From NCBI RefSeq assembly GCF_949987535.1, contig NC_080067.1, positions 77,525,985-77,589,984 on the forward strand: a stretch of 64,000 nucleotides of DNA. Reading direction: 5' to 3'. Position numbers and translations under genes: made by a program. The notes beneath the pieces were generated by a model. That model did not search any database. It was not told the origin of the DNA and was given only the letters and a program-made list of their open reading frames with translations. How positions within the stretch are numbered: position 1 is the stretch's first letter; each line of letters opens with the position of its first letter. This document shows positions 25,946 through 35,544 of the stretch, piece after piece. This DNA is from Balaenoptera acutorostrata. Its lineage: Eukaryota; Chordata; Mammalia; Artiodactyla; Balaenopteridae.

Positions 25946-27583
25946 CAACAAAAATGAAAACATATGTTCACACAAAACACACACATGAATGTTCATAATA
26001 GCATTATTCATAACAACACAAAATGGAAACAATCCAAATGTCTATCAACTTGTGAATACATGAACAAAATGTAGCATATCAACACAATGGAATACTACTC
26101 AACAATTAAAAGGAATGAACTACCAATACATACTACAACATGAACGAACCTCAAAAAGATTATGCTAAGTAAAGAACCCAGATGCAAAAGATAACATATT
26201 GTATGACTCCATTCATATGAAATTTTCAAAAAAGGTAAAGTTATAGAGAAAGAAAGAAGATCAGTGATTGCCTATGGCTAAGGGTGGGAGCAGGGATTAA
26301 CTACAAACAAGCATAAGGTAACTTTTTGGAGTGATGGAAAGGTTCTAAAACTGAATTGCAGTGATAGCTGCATAACTCTAAAAATTTACCGAAATCATTG
26401 AACTGTGCATTTACAATGGGTAAAATTTACGGTATGTAAATTGTATCTCAACAAAACTGGGAGGAAAAAAAGACAATGTATGTTTAAAAAAGTTTTTTAA
26501 CCTTAAAATTTAGCAGCTGCTATTACAATGGTTACTGATGCGATTAAATGTTGTGGTGTTGGGCCTTTCCAAGTAGAAGCCCTCCAGTGATAAACTTTGC
26601 TACTGTCTCATGAATATCCTCTTAAATGAATTTAAATAAATCACTTAGAACAGGGCCTGGGTCTTAGTAAGCATTATGTAAATACAGGCATATCTCAGCG
26701 ATATTGTGGGTTCAGTTCCAGGCCGGTGCAATAAAGCAAATATCACAAAAAAGCAAGCCACATGCATTTTTTGGGTTTCCAGCACATATAAAAGTTATGT
26801 TTACACTATACTACAGTCTATTAAGTATGCAATAGCATTATGTCTTAAAAATATACATACTTTAGTTAAAAAATACTTTATTGCTAAAAAAAACTGAGCC
26901 TTCCGCAAGTCATAATCTTTTTGCTGGTGGAGGGTCTAGATAGCTGCTGACTGATCAGGGTGGCTGCGGCAATTTCTTAAAATAAGACAACAATGAAGTT
27001 TCCCACACTGACTGACTCTTCTTTTCATGAACAATTTCTCTGGAGCATGCAATGCCATTTGACAGCATTTTACCCACAGTAGTATTTCTTTCAAAATTGG
27101 AGTCAATCCTCTCAAACCCTACTGCTGCTTCATCTACTAAGTTGATGTGGTATTCTACACCTTTTGTTGTTATTTCGACAATCTTCACAGCTTCTTTACC
27201 AGGAGTAGATTCCATCTCAAGAAACAACTTTCTTATCTAGAAGAAGCAACTCCTCATCTGTTCAAGTTTTATCATAAGATTGCAGCAATTCATTCACATC
27301 TTTAGGTTCCACTTCTAATTCTGGTTCTCTGGCTATTTCCACCACATGTGCAGTTACTCCCTCCACTGCAGTCCTGAACCCCTCAAAGTCATCCACAAGG
27401 GTTAGAATCAACTTCTTCCCAACTCCTGTTAATGTTGATATTTTGACCTCTTCCCATGATTCATGAATGTTCTTAATTACATCTAGAATGGTAAATCCTT
27501 TCCAGAAGGTTTTCAGTTGACTTTTCCCTGATCCATCAAAGGAATCACTATCTATGGCAGCTATAGCCTTACAAAATGTCTTT

Positions 27584-28385
27584 CCTTTTTTTAAAAATTG
27601 AAGTAGGGCTTCCCTGGTGGCGCAGTGGTTGAGAATCTGCCTGCTAATGCAGGGGACACGGGTTCGAGCCCTGGTCTGGGAAGATCCCACATGCCACGGA
27701 GCAGCTGGGCCCGTGAGCCACAATTGCTGAGCCTGCGCGTCTGGAGCCTGTGCCCCGCGACGGGAGGGGCCGCGATAGAGAAAGGCCCGTGCACCGCGAT
27801 GAAGAGCGGTCCCCGCACCGCGATGAAGAGTGGCCCCCGCTTGCCGCAACTGGAGAAAGCCCTCGCACGAACCGAAGACCCAACACAGCCAAAAATAAAT
27901 AAATAAATAAATAAATAAATAAGAAAATCCTTTAAAAAAAAAAAAAAAAAATTGAAGTATAGTTGATTGACAATGTTGTGTTAGTTGCAGGTGTACGGCA
28001 AAGTGATACAGATATATATATACATATATATATACATATATATATGTATATATATGTATTTATATTTGTATATATTCTTTTTCAGAGTCTTTTCCCTTAT
28101 GGGTTATTATAAAATATCGAGTATAGTTCCCTGTGCTATATAGTAGGTCCTTGTTGGTTATCTATTTTATATATAGCAGTGTGCATATATTAATCCCAAA
28201 CTCCTTATTTATCCCTCCCCCTTTACCCTTTGGTAACCATAAGTTTGTTTTCTATGTGTGTGAGTCTGTTCCTATTTCATAGATAAGTCCATTTGTGTCA
28301 TGTTTTAGATTGCACATATAAGCGATATCATATTTGTCGTTCTCTGTCTGACTTACTTCACTTAGTATGATAATCTCTATCTTAA
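27584..28385 (-). mobile_element. 5'-truncated L1 3' end inside Tigger1
   Basis: The minus-strand L1 3' region starts with a T run (reverse poly(A)) at 27,584. It shows 'cctgtgctatatagtaggtcc', the reverse of the 'ggtcctactgtatagcac' 3' UTR type also seen at 49.8 and 59.4 kb. An AT-repeat expansion (TATATA/CATATA) lies at about 28,011-28,070. The likely target-site duplication is short ('gtctttc' at both Tigger junctions). A SINE (copy E) has split its tail. Confidence 0.8.
27606..27946 (+). mobile_element. CHR-type SINE (copy E), young subfamily
   Basis: It is nearly identical to copy C at 16.7 kb. The one clear difference in the body is 'cccgtgcacc' here and 'cccgcgcacc' there. It has the same doubled 'caccgcgatgaagag' block and the same unusual tail 'aagaaaatccttt' before the A run. 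The target-site duplication 'aaaaattgaagta' is seen at 27,593-27,605 and 27,947-27,959. It inserted into the tail of a minus-strand L1. Confidence 0.95.
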
Positions 28386-28391
28386 GTCTTT

Positions 28392-29523
28392 TTCTTTTAA
28401 CATCTTTATTGGAGTATAATTGCTTTACAATGGTATGTTAGTTTCTGCTTTACAACAAAGTGAATCAGTTATACATATACATATATCCCCATATCTCTTC
28501 CCTCTTGAGTCTCTCTCCCACCCTCCCTATTCCACCCCTCTAGGTGGTCATAAAGCACGGAGCTGATCTCCCTGTGCTATGCGGCTGCTTCCCACTAGCT
28601 ATTTTACATTTGGTAGTGTATATATGTCCATGCCACTCTCTCACTTTGTCCCAGCTTACCCTTCCCCCTCCCCATGTCCTCAAGTCCATTCTCTAGTAGG
28701 TCTGCATTTTTATTCCTGTCTTGCCCCTAGGTTCTTCATGACCATTTTTTTTTTTAGATTCCATATATATGTGTTAGCATATGGTATTTGTTTTTCCCTT
28801 TCTGACTTACTTCACTCTGTATGACAGACTCTAGGTCCATCCACCTCACTACAAATAACTCAGTTTCATTTCTTTTTATGGCTGAGTGATATTCCATTGT
28901 ATATATGTGCTACATCTTCTTTATCCATTCATCTGTCGATGGACACTTAGGTTGCTTCCATGTCCTGGCTATTGTAAATAGAGCTGCAATGAACATTGTG
29001 GTACATGACTCTTTTTGAATTATGGTTTCCTCAGGGTATATGCCCAGTAGTGGGATTGCTGGGTCACATGGTAGTTCTATTTTTAGTTTCTTAAGGAACC
29101 TCCATACTGTTCTCCATAGTGGCTGTATCAATTTACATTCCCACCAACAGTGCTAGAGGGTTCCCTTTTCTCCACACCCTCTCCAGCATTTATTGTTTGT
29201 AGATTTTTTCATGAAGGCCATTCTGACCGGTGTGAGATGATATCTCATTGTAGTTTTGATTTGCATTTCTCTAATGATTAATGATGTTGAGCATTCTTTC
29301 ATGTGTTTGTTGGCAATCTGTATATCTTCTTTGGAGAAATGTCTATTTAGGTCTTCTGCCCATTTTTGGATTGGGTTGTTTGTTTTTTTGATATTGAGCT
29401 GCATAAGCTGCTTGTAAATTTTGGAGATTAATCCTCTGTCAGTTGCTTCATTTGCAAATATTTTCTCCCATTCTGAGGGTTGTCTTTTCGTCTTGTTTAT
29501 GGTTTCCTTTGCTGTGCAAAAGC
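28392..29523 (-). mobile_element. 5'-truncated L1 3' end inside Tigger1
   Basis: The minus-strand L1 covers the end of ORF2 and a 3' UTR of the same lineage as element B ('tggagtataattgctttaca', 'gctatgcggctgcttcccac'). The target-site duplication 'cttaagtcttt' lies at 28,381-28,391 and 29,524-29,534. Frames for the ORF2 C-terminus (cysteine-rich part near 29,150) are partly readable but broken. It inserted at the edge of the preceding L1 fragment. Confidence 0.88.
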
Positions 29524-29689
29524 TCTTAAGTCTTTCTTAAATAATAAGACTTGAAGGTCAAAATTACTCCTGATCCATGGGCTACAAAGCAGATGTTGTG
29601 TTAGCAGGTATGAAAACAACATTAGTCTCATAGTACATCTCCATCAAAGCTCTTTGATGAACAGGTGCATTTTCAAGGAGCAGTAATAT

Positions 29690-29992
29690 ATTTCTTTTAA
29701 TATATAAATTTATTTATTTATTTATTTTTGGCTGTGTTGGGTCTTCGTTGCAGTGTGTGGTCTTCTCATGGCGGGCTTTTCTTATTGAGCACGGGCTCTA
29801 GGCGTGCAGGCTTCAGCAGCTGTGGCATGAAGCTCAGTAGTCGTGGCTCATGGGCTCTACAGCACAGGCTCAGTAGTTGTGGCCCATGGGCTTAGTTGCC
29901 CTGCATCATGTGGGATCTTCCCGGACCAGGGCTCGAACCTGTGTCCCCTGCTTTGGCAGGCAGATTCAACCATTGCACCACCAGGGAAGCCC
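29690..29992 (-). mobile_element. CHR-type SINE (copy F)
   Basis: On the plus strand it ends 'caccaccagggaagccc', the reverse of the family start, and begins with a T-rich tail. The B box is readable in reverse ('ggctcgaacc'). The target-site duplication 'agcagtaatat' lies at 29,679-29,689 and 29,993-30,003, and it interrupts Tigger1 sequence. The middle is shorter than in copies A and D. Confidence 0.93.
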
Positions 29993-31283
29993 AGCAGTAA
30001 TATTTTGAAAGGGATCCTTTTGTCTGAGGAGTAGGTCTCAATGGTGTGCTTAAAATGTTCTGTAAACCATGTTATAAACAGATGTGCTGTCACTGAGGCT
30101 TTATTGTTCCATTTCTAGAACACAGGCAGAGTAGATTTAGCATAATTCTTAAGGGCCCTAGGATTTTCAATATTAAACGAGCATTGCCTTCAATTTAAAG
30201 TCACCAGCTGCATGAGCCCCTAACAAGGAAGTCAGCCTGTCTTCTGAAGCTTTGAAGCCAGACATTGATTTCTCCTCTCCAGCTATGAAAGTGCTAGATG
30301 GCATCTACTTCCAATATAAGGCCGTTTCATCTACATGGAAAATCTGCTGTTTAGTATAGCCACCTTCATTAGTTATCTTAGCTAGATCTTCTGGATAACT
30401 TGCTGCAGCTTGTACTTCAGCACTTGCTGTTTCACCTTGTACTTTTACGTTACAGAGATGTCTTCTTTCCAAAAACCTCATGAACCAGCCTCTGCTAGCT
30501 TCGAACTTTTTTTCTGCAGCTTCCTCACCTCTCTCAGCCTTTATAGAACTGAAGAGAGTTCGAGTCTTGCTCTGGATTATGCTTTGGCTTGGAATATGTG
30601 GCTGATTTGATCTTCTATGAAGACCACTAAAACTTTCTCCATATCAGCAATAAGGCTGTTTCACTTTCTTATCATTCTTGTGTTCACTGGAGCGGCACTT
30701 TTAATTTCCTTCAAGAGCCTTTCCTTTGCAATCACAACTTGGCTAACTGGTGTAAGAGGCCTAGCTTTCATCATATCCTGGCTTTCAACCTGTCTTCTTC
30801 ACTAAATTTAATCATTTCTAGCTTTGAAAGTAAAATGTGTGACTCTTCCTTTCACCTGAACGCTTAGAGGCCATTGTAGGGTTATTATTTGGCCTAAATT
30901 CAATATCGTTGTCTCAGGGACAGAGAGGCCCGAGGAGAGGGAGAGAGACAGGAAAACGGTCAGTGAAGCAGTCAAAATGCATAGAAAATTTATCAAGTAC
31001 ACCATCTTATACGGGTGTGGTTCATGGTGCCCCAAAACAACTACAATAGTAACATGGAAGATAGCTGATCACAGATCACCATACCAAAATGTGACACAGA
31101 GACATGAAGTGAGCAAATGCTGTTGGAAAAATGGTGCCAATAGACTTGTAGGATGTAGGGTTGCCACAGGCCTTCAATTTGTAAGAAACCAAAAAACAGA
31201 AAACAGAAAAAAAAAAAAAATGCAGCATCTGCAAAGCACAATAAAGCAAAGTGCAATAAAACAAGTTAGGTCTATATTCACTA

Positions 31284-31498
31284 CAGTTTACCCTTGAACA
31301 ACACAGGTTTGAACTGTGCAATTGCACTTACATGCAGTTTTTCAATACATACGTACTACAGCACTACATGATCTGAGGTTGGTTGAATCCGCAGAAGCGG
31401 AACCACAGATATGGCGGGGTTACTATAAAGTTATAGCAGATTTTCAACTGCTTGGAGGGTTGGCGCCCCTAACCTCTGCATTATTCAAGGGTCAACTA
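31284..31498. mobile_element. MER2-like non-autonomous Tigger-group element
   Basis: The left end is 'cagtttacccttgaacaaca', and the right end 'attcaagggtcaacta' is its inverted complement. It is flanked by TA on both sides (31,282 and 31,499). Internal 'ttggttgaatccgcagaagc' and 'tggcgcccctaacctctgca' are typical of MER2. There is no coding capacity. It would have been moved by a Tigger-type transposase. Confidence 0.85.
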
Positions 31499-31525
31499 TA
31501 TTATCATTATTATTATTATCATCCT
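31499..31525. repeat. ATT simple repeat
   Basis: A short (ATT)n-like run, 'ttatcattattattattatc', directly follows the MER2-like element. Confidence 0.7.
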
Positions 31526-32339
31526 CAATGTCCTTATTATTAATGTGACAGGCATGCCTTGAAGTGCTCTGAGAAGGTGATCCTGAGCCCTCCAGGGGTG
31601 GCCATTGTGGACTCCCTCCTCAGAGGCTCTAGGGCAGCCAGAATTGTTCCTAAAAGGAGTCCCACTGAAAAGTGGCCACATTTCTTCCATTGGATAGAGC
31701 CTCTTTTAGCCTTAAAAAAAAAAAAAGTCATCTGTTTCTTATTTGTTCCTTTGTTCTTGGAACCATTCAGATGCCTGAGGAAAGGCCACTCCTAGTGTAT
31801 TGTAAAAGAAAAAGATCCAGGAATGACAAGCCTTGGTGTCCCATTTGCTCAGCTCTTAAAGCACCCCCTTCTGCCCACCCCACCAACTCGGCTCACAGAG
31901 CTCTCTGGAACAGCTCTGAGGGGCAGGGCAGTGCTGTACTGGGAGCCCTGCCTTCCCTGCACCCCAGCTGAGCCCCTCCTGGCAGGCCCAGCCCCTCCGG
32001 GGGCAGGATTTCAGCAATCCCAGCCACAGCTGCAGGCTTTCGGCTCGGTAAGCCATCCAGGGTGCTTCAGTGAGCCTGAGACTTGCCCTGACCTCCAAGC
32101 CACAGTCCCTTTTCCTCCTCACTGGAGGTGACCCAGTGTGTGTCTGGGATTCTGTCTCAGCTTCCTTGCCTAGCACTGCTGTTCCTCCCGGCCCGAGGCC
32201 ACAGCCTGCTTTCCCAGATCACCTACAACCTCCCTTCTTCAGAAAGCTGAACCCCATCCCCTGTACAAGGGCCTTGGCCAAGAAGTACCCTAAAGGTCGG
32301 CCTCTCAAAACACCCGGTAGGTTGCCATGCCCTCTAGAG
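31526..32339. other. Unique sequence
   Basis: No gene is recognised. It is GC-rich between 31,850 and 32,250 with open frames on both strands, none with a recognisable domain. Confidence 0.3.
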
Positions 32340-32547
32340 CAGCGCTGTCTAATAGAAATTTCTACAATGATGGAAATGTTCCACATCTGTGCTGTTCAAT
32401 GCAGTACCTACTAATCACATTTGGCTATTAAGCACATCAAATATGACTAGTGTGACAAGGAACTGAATTTTTAACTTCATTTACTTTTAATTAATTTAAA
32501 TTTAAGTAGCCACATGTGTCCAGTGGCTACTGATTCAGACAGCACAG
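32340..32547. mobile_element. hAT-type MITE
   Basis: The ends 'cagcgctgtctaatagaa' and 'cagacagcacag' form an imperfect inverted repeat. An 8-base target-site duplication, the hAT hallmark, flanks it ('ctctagag' at 32,332-32,339 and 'ctctagat' at 32,548-32,555). The middle is AT-rich. This is a known short hAT-Charlie group of mammals; the exact MER name is not assigned. Confidence 0.8.
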
Positions 32548-32555
32548 CTCTAGAT

Positions 32556-33449
32556 ACTGAACACGGGCCTAGCAATCCCCTTGGGTGCTCCCTAACCTCA
32601 TCCACTGACCCTGCCCCATTCCCCCACAGCACACACGGGCCCTGGCTTCCTCTGCATCCCTTCCAGCATTATCACAGGACCAGCGACCCAGACATACACA
32701 GATACTCCCCCGGGGCAACAGGTGTGCTCACGGGGGTCTGAGAACTGTTCCTTTAGTATTTCAGCAACACATTTTAGGAGGAAAAAACACACACAGAGGG
32801 AGAGACCACACAGATGAGTCAGACCCGTGATGCAAACAGGAAGGATGGATGAGGCCCCTGCTTTCTCTTTTGAAATCTGAATAAATAATGTGCCTGGAAT
32901 TTTGTCATAATTTCACTATTATACTAAGAGTTGGGGATCAGATTATGTAAAACAAAATTTAAGAGTCACATCAGACAGGAAAAAGAGATTATTATAAAAT
33001 GTGTTGCAGGAACTAAAATACCAATGTAATGAATAATATTAGAATGAGATAAGACTAAGTCAACTATAATTTCAAGTCCTTAATTGTTTTTTCATGCAAA
33101 TTTTTTAAAAAGTAGCAGGTTTCAAGACAGGCAGAGCAACTAGAAAAAGGAAAATCCTTTGTTTTGCGAGTGATATGTCCTTTTAAAAAGCCAGTGTTGG
33201 TCAATTATCTCACAGCATAACCACCTTGGATTGAAAAAAATCAATATGCATCGAGGCAATTATTTTCTGCACCTCCTGCTACTGAACTGGCAATGAGTTT
33301 TCATGGCTCAATTAGTTTTTAGCTTAAAACAATAGCAGCCAGTCTCTATTTCTATCTGAGATATTTACAGCAAAAATGGAATGCTATTACAAACTGTTTT
33401 AGGGAAAAGACAGACTGAGAGTCAAATATTAGTGGTAAAATATTAAAAT
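32556..33449. other. Unique sequence
   Basis: No gene or clear repeat is recognised. The stretch becomes AT-rich from 32,880 onward. Confidence 0.3.
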
Positions 33450-33612
33450 GTTTTAATCCTTTGGTTCAGTAATCTTACTGTGATGATTTATGAAATAATA
33501 TTCGAAAAGAAAAACTGTATACCTGAAGATGTTCACAAGCATCATAATCTAAAATGGCAAAAACTGAAACAATCTAAATAAATTAAATGTCCTATAAAAA
33601 GGGACATGATTA
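33450..33612 (+). repeat. Old L1 3' relic that served as insertion target
   Basis: 'ggttcagtaatcttactgtg', 'gaagatgttcacaagcatca' and 'caatctaaataaattaaatg' resemble the late ORF2/3' part of old mammalian L1s. The sequence continues for a few bases after 41,263, so the intact L1 inserted into it. Confidence 0.5.
33596..33612. repeat. Left target-site duplication of the intact L1
   Basis: The sequence 'aaaaagggacatgatta' is identical to 41,247-41,263. On the bottom strand the cut would be TTTTT/ATA, a fit to the L1 endonuclease consensus TTTT/A. Confidence 0.93.
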
Positions 33613-33620
33613 GAGATTAA

Positions 33621-33632
33621 CCAAGATGGCGG
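33621..33632 (+). promoter_or_regulatory. YY1-type site at L1 start
   Basis: 'ccaagatggcgg' at positions 9-20 of the element matches the YY1 core AAGATGGCGG. L1s in other mammals carry a YY1 site at nearly the same place, where it sets the transcription start. Binding here is inferred. Confidence 0.7.
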
Positions 33633-34287
33633 AGTAGAAGGACGTGCTCTCACTCCCTCTTGCGAGAGCACCAGAATCACAACTGGCTGCTGGACAATCA
33701 TTGACAGGAAGACCCTGGACTTCACCAAGGAGGACACCCCACGTCCAAGGACAGAGGAGAAGCCACAGTGAGACGGTAGGAGGGGCTCAATCAGAGTAAA
33801 ATCAAATCCCATAACTGCTGGGTGGGTGACTCACAGACTGGCGAACACTTATACCACAGAAGTCCACCCACTGGAGTGAAGGTTCTGAGCCCCACCTCAG
33901 GCTTCCCAACCTGGGGGTCCGGCAAAGGGAGGAGGAATTCCTAGAGAATCAGACTTTGAAGTCTAGTGGGAATTGATTGCAGGACTGTGACAGGACTGGG
34001 GGAAACAGAGACCCCACTCTTGGAGGGCACACACAAAGTAATGTGTGCATCGGGACCCAGGGGAAGGAGCAGTGACCCTGGGGGAGACTGAACCAGACGT
34101 ACCTGCTGGTGTTGGGGGGTCTCCTGCAGAGGCGAGTGGTGGCTCTGTTTCACCGTGGGGATAAGGACACTGGCAGCAGAGGTCCTGGGAAGTTCTCCTT
34201 GGCGTGAGCCCTCCCAGAGTCTGCCATTAACCCCACCAAAGAGCACGGGTAGGCTCCAGTGTTGGGTTGCCTCAGGCAAAACAACCA

Positions 34288-34440
34288 ACAGGGAGGGAAC
34301 CCAGCCCCACCCATCAACAGTCAAGTGGATTAAGGTTTTACTGGGCTCTGATCGCCACAGCAACAGGGAGGGAACCCAGCTCCACCCATCAACAGTCAAG
34401 TGGATTAAGGTTTTACTGAGCTCTGACCGCCACAGCAACA
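34288..34440 (+). repeat. 75-bp tandem duplication in L1 5' UTR
   Basis: Two copies with a 75-base period are visible: 'acagggagggaacccagc' at 34,288 and again at 34,363. Each continues through 'caagtggattaaggtttta' and 'gccacagcaac', with only a few differences. The end of the second copy runs into 'acagtcagctctaccc', the start of a diverged third copy. Confidence 0.9.
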
Positions 34441-34580
34441 GTCAGCTCTACCCACCACCAGAGCCTCCCATCAAGCCTCTTAGATAGCCTCAACCACCAG
34501 AGGGCAGACAACAGAAGCAAGAAAAACTACAATCCTGCAGCCTGTGGACCAAAAACCACAGTTACAGAAAGACAGAGAAG

Positions 34581-35486
34581 ATGAAAAGGCAGAGGGCTAT
34601 GTACCAGATGAAGGAACAAGAAAAAACCCCAGAAAAACAACTAAATGAAGTGGAGATAGGCAACCTTCCAGAAAAAGAATTCAGAATAATGATAGTGAAG
34701 ATGATCCAGGACCTCGGAATAAGAATGGAGGCAAAGATTGAGAAGATGCAAGAAATGATTAACAAAGACCTAGAAGAATTAAAGAACAAACAAACAGAGA
34801 TGACCAATACAATAACTGAAATGAAAACTACACTAGAAGGAATCAATAGCAGAATAACTGAGGCAGAAGAACGGATAAGTGACCTGGAAGACAGAATGGT
34901 GGAATTCACTGCTGCGGAACAGACTAAAGAAAAAAGAATAAAAAGAAATGAAGACAGCCTAAGAGACCTCTGGGACAACATTAAACGCAACAACATTCGC
35001 ATTATAGGGGTCCCAGAAGGAGAAGAGAGAGAGAAAGGACCAGAGAAAATATTTGAAGAGATTATAATCGAAAACTTCCCTAACATGGGAAAGGAAATAG
35101 CCACCCAAGTCCAGGAAGCGCAGAGAGTCCCATACAGAATAAACCCAAGGAGAAACACGCCGAGACACATAGTAATCAAAGTGGCAAAAATTAAAGACAA
35201 AGAAAAATTATTGAAAGCAGCAAGGGAAAAACGACAAATAACATACAAGGGAACCCCCATAAGGTTAACAGCTGATTTCTCAGCAGAAACTCTGCAAGCC
35301 AGAAGGGAGTGGCATGAAATACTTAAAGTGATGAAAGGGAAGAACCTACAACCAAGATTACTCTACCCAGCAAGGATCTCATTTAGATTTGATGGAGAAA
35401 TCAAAAGCTTTACAGACAAGCAAAAGCTAAGAGAATTCAGCACCACCAAACCAGCTCTACAACAAATGCTAAAGGAACTTCTCTAA
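34581..35486 (+). CDS. L1 ORF1 protein (element A), intact
   Basis: 301 codons, open from ATG to TAA, with A at -3 of the start. ORF1p is a trimeric RNA-binding chaperone that coats L1 RNA in the cytoplasm and is needed for retrotransposition. The sequence shows a charged N-terminus, a long coiled coil at about residues 50-128 (E/K-rich heptads, '[18 protein letters not shown]'), an RRM at about 137-232 starting '[13 protein letters not shown]', and a basic C-terminal domain at 235-301 with '[17 protein letters not shown]'. It is somewhat shorter than the 338 residues of human ORF1p, mainly at the N-terminus. ORF2 starts 58 bases downstream. It is very similar to the broken copy at 12.4 kb but lacks that copy's frameshift. 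Confidence 0.93.
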   Translation: MKRQRAMYQMKEQEKTPEKQLNEVEIGNLPEKEFRIMIVKMIQDLGIRMEAKIEKMQEMINKDLEELKNKQTEMTNTITEMKTTLEGINSRITEAEERISDLEDRMVEFTAAEQTKEKRIKRNEDSLRDLWDNIKRNNIRIIGVPEGEEREKGPEKIFEEIIIENFPNMGKEIATQVQEAQRVPYRINPRRNTPRHIVIKVAKIKDKEKLLKAAREKRQITYKGTPIRLTADFSAETLQARREWHEILKVMKGKNLQPRLLYPARISFRFDGEIKSFTDKQKLREFSTTKPALQQMLKELL

Positions 35487-35544
35487 GTGGGAAACACAAG
35501 AGAAGAAAAGGACCTACAAAAACAAACCCAAAACAATTAAGAAA

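Larger units (their letters stand above)
21930..26475 (+). mobile_element. Old, heavily decayed L1
   Basis: An L1 of an older lineage than the two large copies. ORF1-like sequence lies at about 22,355-22,830, and ORF2-like sequence at about 23,395-25,830 (for example HANNNHKKAGVAKLI in the endonuclease region near 23,570, and an RT-like stretch 'ctgtctttattcacagatgac' near 25,760). A 3' UTR end 'attgtatctcaacaaaactg' lies at 26,440. It is full of stops and frameshifts. A SINE lies at 24,252-24,600. Near 25,838 the sequence jumps from just after the RT motif to the 3' region through a foreign fragment, so about a kilobase of ORF2 is missing. Confidence 0.8.
26955..30874 (-). pseudogene. Tigger1 transposase pseudogene
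   Basis: This is the broken minus-strand transposase of the Tigger1-like element. The original start is probably the ATG whose complement is at 30,872-30,874, reading MASKRSGERKSH before stops appear. Later fragments include [24 protein letters not shown] sequence near 27,270-27,350 and [20 protein letters not shown] near 27,165-27,225, at the C-terminal side. In the family this is a pogo-type enzyme with an N-terminal DNA-binding region and a DDE catalytic core. Several stops and the inserted L1s and SINEs make it non-functional. The catalytic acids were not located individually. Confidence 0.75.
26685..31272 (-). mobile_element. Tigger1-like DNA transposon, nearly full length, nested
   Basis: This is a pogo/Tc-mariner class (TcMar-Tigger) cut-and-paste element. 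The left terminal inverted repeat begins 'caggcatatctcagcgatat' at 26,685 directly after a TA. The right end reads 'aataaagcaaagtgcaataa' followed by a diverged terminus and TA at about 31,273. Internal hallmarks include 'ttttgctggtggagggtct' and 'taattcttaagggccctagg'. The transposase runs on the minus strand and is broken. Four later retroelement insertions (27,584-29,523 and 29,690-29,992) account for about 2.2 kb of the 4.6 kb span; what remains is about the size expected for a full Tigger1. Confidence 0.88.
33613..34580 (+). promoter_or_regulatory. L1 5' UTR / internal promoter (element A)
   Basis: The 968 bases from the insertion junction to the ORF1 start. In L1s this region is an internal RNA polymerase II promoter. 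A YY1-type site lies at the extreme left, and a 75-base tandem duplication lies near the right end. The element start is fixed by the target-site duplication, not by homology alone, which supports a complete 5' end. Confidence 0.8.

Noticed and set aside
28011..28070. AT repeat as an origin or scaffold-attachment site
   Set aside because: It is a simple TATATA/CATATA expansion within an L1 fragment; no further signal supports a function.
33613..34580. Retroviral LTR or endogenous retrovirus
   Set aside because: No paired LTRs, primer-binding site or gag/pol/env pattern; the boundaries, YY1-type site and ORFs are those of an L1.
34562..35260. 232-codon open frame on the minus strand
   Set aside because: It is the antisense of L1 ORF1. 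The serine/leucine/isoleucine-rich composition is a mirror of the E/K-rich coiled coil.
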